In this document: one piece after another, positions 58,312 through 64,000 of the stretch
Numbering within the stretch: the stretch's first letter is position 1
Layout: each line of letters begins with the position of its first letter
Source of the DNA: Pseudalkalibacillus hwajinpoensis
Lineage (GTDB): Bacteria; Bacillota; Bacilli; Bacillales; Guptibacillaceae
Direction of reading: 5' to 3'
Assembly: GCF_039851965.1 (NCBI RefSeq)
Contig: NZ_CP156674.1
Coordinates: forward strand, 3,472,001-3,536,000
Length of the DNA stretch: 64,000 nt
Notes under the pieces: generated by a model
Seen by the model: the letters and a program-made list of their open reading frames with translations, nothing else
The model's database searches: none
Told to the model about the DNA's origin: nothing
Translations under genes and position numbers: made by a program

Positions 58312-58845
58312 ATGTCTAAAAAGTGGAATACCTTTGACGTTCTGCGCCATTCTCGACATGATTGGTTAAATCGTTTGCAGTTAATCAAAGGAAACATTGC
58401 TCTCGATCATGTAGACAGGGCAAAGGAGATTATTGAAGAAATTATTATTCAGTCGAGACAGGAAGCAAAATTATCGAATTTAAATGCTCCGAAACTTGCA
58501 GAATATATATTAACGTTTAACTGGTGTAACCATTTATTTCAGTTGGATTTTGAAGTGATCGGAGACGAGTATGATATTTGCGCTTATGAAGCTGATTTAA
58601 TCGAGTTAATTGCTCGATGCACAGAGGTGATCGATTCACAGGTTCATGTACCTTCCGATCATCATTTGCTATTAACGCTTCAGTTGTACCACGAAGAAAT
58701 TCGTCTTGTCTTTGACTTTCAAGGTGAAGTTTCCGATCAAAACAGGCTGAAACTGGCGTTTGAAAATCCTGGTGTTAATAGCGCTAAATTGATTGAATTA
58801 GAGCAAACGGATCAGGAGCTAGTTAGTACGTTTTTGATTAAATGA
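58312..58845 (+). CDS. spo0B: Sporulation initiation phosphotransferase Spo0B
   Basis: Relays phosphate from Spo0F to Spo0A in the phosphorelay. 177 residues: N-terminal helical hairpin with the phosphorylated His (H16 in LRHSRHDWLNRLQLIKG, equivalent to B. subtilis H30), dimerising into a four-helix bundle, then a degenerate kinase-like C-terminal domain. About 15 residues shorter at the N-terminus than B. subtilis Spo0B. GGGAGTG precedes the ATG. Ten bases upstream of obg, an operon known from B. subtilis. Confidence 0.95.
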   Translation: MSKKWNTFDVLRHSRHDWLNRLQLIKGNIALDHVDRAKEIIEEIIIQSRQEAKLSNLNAPKLAEYILTFNWCNHLFQLDFEVIGDEYDICAYEADLIELIARCTEVIDSQVHVPSDHHLLLTLQLYHEEIRLVFDFQGEVSDQNRLKLAFENPGVNSAKLIELEQTDQELVSTFLIK

Positions 58846-58854
58846 GGTGAAAGA

Positions 58855-60138
58855 ATGTTTGTAGATCAGGTCAAAATTTTTGTAAAAGCAGGCGATGGCG
58901 GTAACGGGATGGTAGCATTCCGAAGAGAAAAATATGTACCGGACGGTGGACCAGCTGGAGGAGACGGCGGAAAAGGCGCAAGCGTCATTTTCGAAGTTGA
59001 AGAAGGATTGCGTACGTTAATGGATTTTCGTTACAATCGTCATTTTAAAGCCAAAACAGGTGAACATGGACGTTCGAAGAATCAGCACGGTCGTAACGCA
59101 GATGACATGGTTGTCAAAGTTCCACCTGGTACAATCGTATCAAATGCAGAAACCGGTGAAGTCATTGCTGACCTCACCGAGCATGGCCAGCGTGCCACTG
59201 TTGCACGTGGCGGACGTGGTGGACGCGGGAACTCCCGTTTTGCTTCACCATCGAACCCTGCTCCAGAGCTATCAGAAAATGGGGAGCCAGGAGAAGAGAA
59301 AGACGTTACGCTTGAACTTAAGGTACTTGCGGATGTTGGACTTGTAGGTTTCCCGAGTGTTGGAAAATCCACGCTTCTTTCTGTTGTCTCTGCAGCAAAA
59401 CCGAAAATTGCAGCTTATCACTTTACGACAATTGCTCCAAATTTAGGAGTAGTTGATACGAAAGATGGGCGTAGTTTTGTTATGGCTGATCTTCCGGGAC
59501 TTATTGAAGGCGCCCATGAAGGTGTTGGACTGGGACACCAGTTCCTTCGTCATATTGAGCGTACACGTGTTATTGTCCACGTGATTGATATGTCCGGCAT
59601 GGAAGGCCGCGATCCTTATGAAGATTATTTGAAAATTAATGATGAATTGAAGCAGTACAAAATGCGGCTGATGGAACGACCACAAATTATCGTGGCGAAT
59701 AAGATGGATCTTCCGGATTCAGAAGCAAATCTTGAGATCTTTAAGGAGCAGCTTGAGGACGATTTCCCAATCTATCCAATTTCAGCTGTGACACGTCAAG
59801 GTGTTCAAGAAGTGTTGTTTGAAATTGCTGACAAGCTAGAAACAACTCCTGAGTTCCCTCTTGATGAAGATAAAGAAGAAGAAACTCGAGTGATGTATCG
59901 TCATGAAAAAGGTGCACCTGAATTCTTTGTTACACGGGATTCTGACGGAACATTTGTCGTTAATGGACCTCGTATTGAAAAGCTATTCAAGATGACAGAC
60001 TTTAACCGGGAAGACAACGTCCGTAGATTCGCGCAACAAATGCGTAGCATGGGAATTGATGATGCGTTAAGAGAGCGTGGAGCTGAAGATGGAGACGCGG
60101 TTCGAATTCTGGAGTTCGAATTTGAGTTCGTAGACTGA
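58855..60138 (+). CDS. obg: GTPase Obg (CgtA)
   Basis: Essential GTPase tied to 50S ribosome assembly and the general stress and sporulation responses. 427 residues: glycine-rich Obg fold 1-158 (GGDGGKGASVIFE, RGGRGGRGNSRFAS), GTPase domain with GFPSVGKST, DLPGLIEGAHEGVGLG and ANKMD, and the C-terminal OCT domain (about 345-425). GAGGTGA precedes the ATG. Confidence 0.98.
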   Translation: MFVDQVKIFVKAGDGGNGMVAFRREKYVPDGGPAGGDGGKGASVIFEVEEGLRTLMDFRYNRHFKAKTGEHGRSKNQHGRNADDMVVKVPPGTIVSNAETGEVIADLTEHGQRATVARGGRGGRGNSRFASPSNPAPELSENGEPGEEKDVTLELKVLADVGLVGFPSVGKSTLLSVVSAAKPKIAAYHFTTIAPNLGVVDTKDGRSFVMADLPGLIEGAHEGVGLGHQFLRHIERTRVIVHVIDMSGMEGRDPYEDYLKINDELKQYKMRLMERPQIIVANKMDLPDSEANLEIFKEQLEDDFPIYPISAVTRQGVQEVLFEIADKLETTPEFPLDEDKEEETRVMYRHEKGAPEFFVTRDSDGTFVVNGPRIEKLFKMTDFNREDNVRRFAQQMRSMGIDDALRERGAEDGDAVRILEFEFEFVD

Positions 60139-60147
60139 TAATCGGAG

Positions 60148-60181
60148 AAGACTGTCCTTAAAAAAAGGACGGTCTTTTTTG
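60148..60181 (+). terminator. Terminator of spo0B-obg
   Basis: AAGACTGTCCTT pairs with AAGGACGGTCTT around an A loop, followed by TTTT. Confidence 0.92.
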
Positions 60182-60249
60182 TACAGGATGTTAAAGCACA
60201 TGTGAAACTATATGGCCAGCGTTTGGTCGGCATGGAGGTGAGAGGAGTA

Positions 60250-60699
60250 ATGAGTAAGGAAGATAAGAATTTCTATCTTGTGCGAGAAGATGTCTTGTCA
60301 GATTCAATGATAAAAACGCTCGAGGCCAAGCTGTTACTTGAGAGTGGGACGGTAGAATCTGTTCGTGAAGCGATCGACGAAGTCGGGGTCAGTCGCAGTG
60401 CATTCTACAAATATCGCGACACGATTCTCCCATTTCATACCATGATCATTGAACAGATCGTCACACTATCTGTACATCTGGAGGATCGTTCCGGTGCACT
60501 TTCACGGGTGCTGAGTAAGGTAGCTTCTTTACGGTGTAATATATTGACCATTAACCAGACCATTCCACTACAGGGCTACGCTACGGTAATTTTAACAATG
60601 GAAATCGGTGAAGCCAATTTACGTCTGAGCAGTCTAATTGAAAAAATAAAAGAAATTGAAGCAGTAAACAATGCGGAAATTATCGGATCAGGAGCATAG
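60250..60699 (+). CDS. pheB: ACT domain protein PheB
   Basis: Small regulator-like protein beside pheA; exact role unsettled, called a putative chorismate mutase in early work but made mainly of an ACT amino-acid-binding domain. ATG 60250 has GGAGGTG nine bases upstream; the open frame back to 60202 lacks support. 149 residues: HTH-like GVSRSAFYKYRDTILPF, then the ACT domain (LSVHLEDRSGALSRVLSKVA, GYATVILTMEIGEA). Eleven bases separate it from pheA. Confidence 0.92.
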   Translation: MSKEDKNFYLVREDVLSDSMIKTLEAKLLLESGTVESVREAIDEVGVSRSAFYKYRDTILPFHTMIIEQIVTLSVHLEDRSGALSRVLSKVASLRCNILTINQTIPLQGYATVILTMEIGEANLRLSSLIEKIKEIEAVNNAEIIGSGA

Positions 60700-60710
60700 G
60701 AGGAAAAACA

Positions 60711-61574
60711 ATGGACAATCAAAAAAGAATTGGCTTTTTAGGACCAGAAGGGACCTTCACAGAAATCGCAGCAAAAACGCTGTTTCAAGAGGAGGAGAGA
60801 ATGCCGTTTCCAACCATCAGAGCCTGCCTTGAAGCAGTTGATGATGGAACTGTTGAATACGGCGTTGTGCCTCTTGAAAACACAATTGAAGGTTCTGTTA
60901 ATATGACACTTGACCTCCTGTCTCAGCAAGTATCACTTCCAATCGTTGGAGAGCTTGTTTTACCAATTCGCCAACATTTACTCGTTCATCCAGAATTAGA
61001 TGATTGGAAACGAGTTACACGTGTTCTTTCGCATCCTCATGCGATTGCACAATGCCATATTTTCCTGCAAAAGGAGCTGCCTAATGCTGAACTCAGCAAT
61101 GCAGCGTCAACAAGTGCAGCAGCAGAATATGTTCAGGGTTCTGACAAAGTGTATGAAGCTGCGATTGGGAATGAGCTTGCTGCGGAAAAATATGGATTAA
61201 CGATCGCCCAATCCGATATCCATGACACAGAAGATAATGATACGCGTTTTCTTGTGTTACATAAAACAGCCGCTGCCCTTCCTCGCACAGCTTTATTTCG
61301 TGAAGATCGCGTTACCTACAAAATCATTCTCCCATCCGATTATCCAGGCGCCCTTCACCAGGTACTTGCTGCCTTTGCGTGGCGAAACCTTAATCTAACG
61401 AAGATTGAATCCCGTCCTATGAAAACAGGTCTTGGAAATTATTTCTTTATTATTGATGTAGAACGACCAAATCGTGAAGTACTTCTTCAGGGCGTAATGG
61501 AAGAAATACAGGCACTTGGAATAGGGATAACCGTTCTTGGTGAGTATCCTTGCTTCGTAGTAACAGCTAAGTAA
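60711..61574 (+). CDS. pheA: Prephenate dehydratase
   Basis: Converts prephenate to phenylpyruvate for phenylalanine. 287 residues: GFLGPEGTFTEIAA start, GVVPLENTIEGSV, catalytic TR in DNDTRFLVL, and a C-terminal ACT domain (PGALHQVLAAFAWRNLNLTKIESRP in part) that gives phenylalanine feedback. Monofunctional; no chorismate mutase domain. GGAGGAAAAAC precedes the ATG. Confidence 0.97.
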   Translation: MDNQKRIGFLGPEGTFTEIAAKTLFQEEERMPFPTIRACLEAVDDGTVEYGVVPLENTIEGSVNMTLDLLSQQVSLPIVGELVLPIRQHLLVHPELDDWKRVTRVLSHPHAIAQCHIFLQKELPNAELSNAASTSAAAEYVQGSDKVYEAAIGNELAAEKYGLTIAQSDIHDTEDNDTRFLVLHKTAAALPRTALFREDRVTYKIILPSDYPGALHQVLAAFAWRNLNLTKIESRPMKTGLGNYFFIIDVERPNREVLLQGVMEEIQALGIGITVLGEYPCFVVTAK

Positions 61575-61607
61575 AGAAAAGAACGGCGTTTTTCGCCGTT
61601 CTTTTCT
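61575..61607 (+). terminator. Bidirectional terminator between pheA and niaR
   Basis: AGAAAAGAACGGCG, loop TTTTT, CGCCGTTCTTTTCT: a perfect 14-bp stem shared by the convergent pheBA and nifS-niaR transcripts. Confidence 0.93.
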
Positions 61608-62148
61608 AATCTTCCAACAGAAAACCTTCTTTTTTTAATGCCTGACAAACTGCAGCCAGCTGTGTAGTGGAGCTTGCTTCTATCGTATGAAGATGAACAC
61701 CAGAGGTAAGCTCTGACAATAGTGATGCGTTTGTTACCGAAAGCTTTGCAAGAAACTGATCGGCTTCAAGACGGTTGCTCACGAAAAGTGAGGCGGTTAG
61801 ATCGCCGTAAAGGGGGTGTTCGACGGTGACATCCTTTACCGTTCCTCCGTTATCCACGATCGTATACAATTCATTTTTCGTATCCTCAGGTGTATGTTGG
61901 CAGGCAATTACCTGTTCTTTTTGCGTTTCCTTTCTTTCAACATCGAAAAGGATATATCCTTGTGATGTCGCAATAATCGGTTCGTTTCTCGCTTTTAATA
62001 GGGATATATCCTGTACAATCACTTGACGACTCACTTTTGTTCGTTTAGATAAATCACTACCTGTCAAAGGCTTTTCGCTTTCTTTAAGCCATTTCAGAAT
62101 AAGCATTCTCCTGTTTTCACCGAGTATTTTTTCTCCTTCTTGTCCCAT
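61606..62148 (-). CDS. niaR: NAD biosynthesis repressor NiaR (YrxA)
   Basis: Nicotinate-responsive repressor of de novo NAD genes. 180 residues: N-terminal HTH_11 winged helix (LTGSDLSKRTKVSRQVIVQDISLL) and C-terminal 3H domain with its three histidine motifs (CQHTPED, VEHPLYGDL, GVHLHTIEA) that bind metal and ligand. Start ATG 62148, with AAAGGGG eight bases upstream. Downstream of nifS in one leftward unit, beside nadB, its predicted target. Confidence 0.93.
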   Translation of the reverse strand: MGQEGEKILGENRRMLILKWLKESEKPLTGSDLSKRTKVSRQVIVQDISLLKARNEPIIATSQGYILFDVERKETQKEQVIACQHTPEDTKNELYTIVDNGGTVKDVTVEHPLYGDLTASLFVSNRLEADQFLAKLSVTNASLLSELTSGVHLHTIEASSTTQLAAVCQALKKEGFLLED

Positions 62149-62187
62149 CAAGAAAACCCCTTTCCATCAACCTCATGTGTATTCCTA

Positions 62188-63312
62188 TTATAGCTTTGTT
62201 GAGGAACAGCGTGTAAGGATCTCGTGAAAAACGCTCACTGTTTTTTCAAGATTGTCCTGTGTTGTCTCTCTTCCAAAGCTAATTCGAATAAGCTCTCTCG
62301 CTTCATCAAGGGTTCTTCCCATTGAAAGAAGCGTTTTGGAAGGCTTTTGCTGCCCGATCGAACAGGCAGAGCCAGTTGAAACTGCAATATTCCTCCGATT
62401 AAGTTCAAGCATGACATACTGGCCCTCAAGGCCTTTAACACGAACTCCTAAAATATGAGGAAGCCCCTGATGTCCTTCGAATACAATATTCGGATGAGCG
62501 AGTGCATTGGTGAGGTAATTTCGAAAGTTCATTAATCGTTTCCCTTCATCCTCCATTAGGGCAACCGCTTCTTCTGCGGCGGCGATAAACGCGCATATAC
62601 CAGGAACGTTAACAGTTCCCGGACGGAAGCCTTTTTCGTGGATTGTGCCAGGAAGGCCCGAGACCCATGGAATAGGAGGCGAGATGTAACAAACGCCCAC
62701 CCCTTTTGGACCATGAAGCTTGTGAGAGGATATGGATAGGGCATTGATCTTCATCTGGCGAACATCAATTGGGATTTTGCTAAAGCTCTGAACCATGTCA
62801 GTATGAAAAAGGATATTTCGTTTGGAAAGCTCTTCACCAATTTCTTTAATCTGTTGAGTCGTTCCCGTTTCACTGTTCGCATGTGCAAGGGAAACTAAAA
62901 TGGTATCTTCGCAAATAGCTTCTAACAGTTCTTCTATTCGAATGTGACCTTCAGCATCATATGAAAGGAAAGTAACGCGGTATCCCTCACGTTCTAGTTT
63001 TTCGAATGTGTGAAGAACAGAGGAGTGCTCTGCTTGAGCGGTGATAAGATGTCCTGTTTGATAGCGTTTAACAAGGCCTGTTAACGCAAGAACATTTGCT
63101 TCTGTTCCGCCGGAAGTGAAATAGATACCGGAAGGATCTCCATTAAGCATTTGAGCGATGGATGTACGAGCTGATTCAAGAAGTTGGGCTGCTCTCGTGC
63201 CGGCGTCATGAGAACTTTGGGTGTTAGCAAAATATTCTTTAGCAGCTTTGGTATAAGCAAGTAACGCATTATCAGACATTGGGGTAGATGCAGCATTGTC
63301 TAAATAGATCAT
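62188..63312 (-). CDS. nifS: Cysteine desulfurase (NifS-like, NAD operon type)
   Basis: PLP enzyme releasing sulfur from cysteine; the copy beside nadB is thought to build the iron-sulfur cluster of quinolinate synthase NadA. 374 residues: IYLDNAASTPMSDNAL start, FTSGGTEANVLAL, PLP lysine in SISSHKLHGPKGVG, and active-site Cys in VSTGSACSIGQQKPS. GAGGAG lies six bases before the ATG. It is transcribed away from nadB, with niaR 39 bases downstream. Confidence 0.94.
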   Translation of the reverse strand: MIYLDNAASTPMSDNALLAYTKAAKEYFANTQSSHDAGTRAAQLLESARTSIAQMLNGDPSGIYFTSGGTEANVLALTGLVKRYQTGHLITAQAEHSSVLHTFEKLEREGYRVTFLSYDAEGHIRIEELLEAICEDTILVSLAHANSETGTTQQIKEIGEELSKRNILFHTDMVQSFSKIPIDVRQMKINALSISSHKLHGPKGVGVCYISPPIPWVSGLPGTIHEKGFRPGTVNVPGICAFIAAAEEAVALMEDEGKRLMNFRNYLTNALAHPNIVFEGHQGLPHILGVRVKGLEGQYVMLELNRRNIAVSTGSACSIGQQKPSKTLLSMGRTLDEARELIRISFGRETTQDNLEKTVSVFHEILTRCSSTKL

Positions 63313-63336
63313 TCATTTCTCCTCACAAATATTCAG

Positions 63337-63391
63337 TCTTGTCATTTATTTAATTATATGTAAATATAGATGTCAAGACACATGTTAACAC
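63337..63391. promoter_or_regulatory. Divergent nifS/nadB promoters with candidate NiaR operator
   Basis: Leftward: TTGACA (complement of 63371-63376), 17 bases, TTAAAT. Rightward: TTGTCA (63339-63344) with an AT-rich region 16-19 bases on (TAAATA or ATATAG) as a possible -10. The -35 elements face each other across one AT-rich core. Palindromes TGTCAAGACA (63371-63380) and TGTTAACA (63384-63391) overlap the leftward -35 and resemble an operator; in related bacilli NiaR controls this divergon. Confidence 0.5.
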
Positions 63392-63436
63392 ATAGGAACC
63401 AATATCTTTATATTCGTCTGTGAGAGAAGGGGTTTC

Positions 63437-64000
63437 ATGACACAATTAACGACAGAAGTACTAGTCATTGGAAGTGGGATTGCCGGCTTGATGGCTGCTG
63501 ACCTTCTTTCTGCGAAAAAGAATGTGACAATTATCACAAAGTCAGCGCTAGGTCAAAGTAATTCTCGGCTGGCGCAGGGAGGGATTGCAGCCGTAACGAC
63601 AAAGGATGATAGCTGGACTAATCATTTTTTTGATACGATTCGTGCGGGTGCATTCCATAATGATGAAGAGCTAACAGAACTCCTAGTTAGAAGTGGACCT
63701 GAACAAATCCGACAGCTAATCAATTTTGGAGTGCAGTTTGATAAAGGGTCAGATGGCACCTATCTGAGATGTAAGGAAGGAGCACACAACACATCACGCA
63801 TTCTTCATTCAGGTGGTGACGCGACTGGTAAGGAAATAATCGAAACGCTGATCAATCGCGTAAAAATGAAATGCACCATATTAGAGCACCATTTTGCTGT
63901 GGATTTGCTAATGGATGAAGGGGTTTGTAACGGAGCGGTTGTACTAAATGGGGATAATGAGGCACTATCAATAACCGCTATTCATACGATTCTTGCAACA
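63437..64000 (+). CDS. nadB: L-aspartate oxidase, 3' end missing
   Basis: Oxidises aspartate to iminoaspartate, first step of de novo NAD synthesis. ATG 63437 has AGAAGGGG five bases upstream. 188 codons are visible before the window ends. FAD-binding VIGSGIAGLMAAD at the N-terminus, then SNSRLAQGGIAAV (equivalent to the flavin region of SdhA relatives) and GGDATGKEI. Divergent from nifS; nadC and nadA would be expected downstream. Confidence 0.94.
   Translation, partial: MTQLTTEVLVIGSGIAGLMAADLLSAKKNVTIITKSALGQSNSRLAQGGIAAVTTKDDSWTNHFFDTIRAGAFHNDEELTELLVRSGPEQIRQLINFGVQFDKGSDGTYLRCKEGAHNTSRILHSGGDATGKEIIETLINRVKMKCTILEHHFAVDLLMDEGVCNGAVVLNGDNEALSITAIHTILAT

Noticed and set aside
1..64000. 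CRISPR arrays, insertion sequences, prophage or integrase genes
   Set aside because: No regularly spaced repeats, transposase or integrase motifs, or att-like duplications were seen, including around tRNA-Arg.

Overview
This 64 kb window is a stretch of chromosome from an endospore-forming member of the Bacillaceae. The evidence is the gene order (uvrC-lysC-sdhCAB-gerE ... racE-gerM-rph ... tig-clpX-lonB-lonA-engB ... hemAXCDBL-spoVID-ysxE-valS-folC-comC-spoIIB-maf-radC-mreBCD-minCD-spoIVFAB ... rplU-ysxB-rpmA-spo0B-obg-pheBA-niaR-nifS-nadB), which follows the Bacillus subtilis map over nearly its whole length. It also carries many sporulation and germination genes, strong GGAGG ribosome binding sites, frequent TTG/GTG starts and Bacillus-type leader RNAs. 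The proteins diverge clearly from B. subtilis, so this is another genus or a distant species; I cannot name it from sequence alone.

Layout. 1-7.4 kb: the end of uvrC, a lysine-riboswitch-controlled aspartokinase, convergent yslB, and the succinate dehydrogenase operon. 7.6-13.3 kb: gerE, then a complete glucose phosphotransferase module (glcT, ptsG, ptsH, ptsI) with its antiterminator target. 13.4-18.2 kb: marR-type regulator, glutamate racemase, gerM, RNase PH, ITPase, phosphodiesterase and tRNA-Arg(UCU). 18.5-27.5 kb: TPR protein, trigger factor, ClpX, LonB, LonA and the ribosome-assembly GTPase EngB. 27.8-30.6 kb: an amino-acid ABC transporter and a small membrane protein, apparently inserted between engB and hemA. 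30.9-37.1 kb: six heme genes. 37.2-39.8 kb: spoVID, a short kinase-like fragment and ysxE. 40-46.3 kb: T-box, valS, folC and a membrane diguanylate cyclase. 46.4-49.9 kb: comC, spoIIB, maf and a radC interrupted by a stop codon. 50-56.9 kb: the cell-shape and division cluster mreBCD-minCD, the spoIVFA/FB protease pair and a short RNase E/G-like gene. 57-60.1 kb: L21 leader, rplU-ysxB-rpmA, spo0B and obg. 60.2-64 kb: pheB-pheA, then the NAD biosynthesis divergon (nifS-niaR leftward, nadB rightward and cut by the window end).

How it works together. Most of this is core metabolism: respiration, glucose uptake, heme, amino acids and NAD. It is interleaved with proteostasis (Tig, ClpX, LonA, LonB), envelope shape and division (Mre, Min), and sporulation or germination (GerE, GerM, LonB, SpoVID, YsxE, SpoIIB, SpoIVFA/FB, Spo0B). 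Several controls can be read directly: a lysine riboswitch, a GlcT antiterminator site, a valine T-box, an L21 leader, a near-perfect sigma-F promoter before lonB, and probable sigma-E and PerR sites.

I found no CRISPR array, phage, transposon or clearly new multi-gene defence or biosynthetic system. The most unusual points are the in-frame TAA in radC at the catalytic HxH motif, an extra truncated spore-coat-kinase-like gene before ysxE, a possible attenuator before tig, a short RNase E/G-like protein without the zinc-link end, and two insertions (glcT-ptsGHI and the ABC cassette) in an otherwise conserved order.
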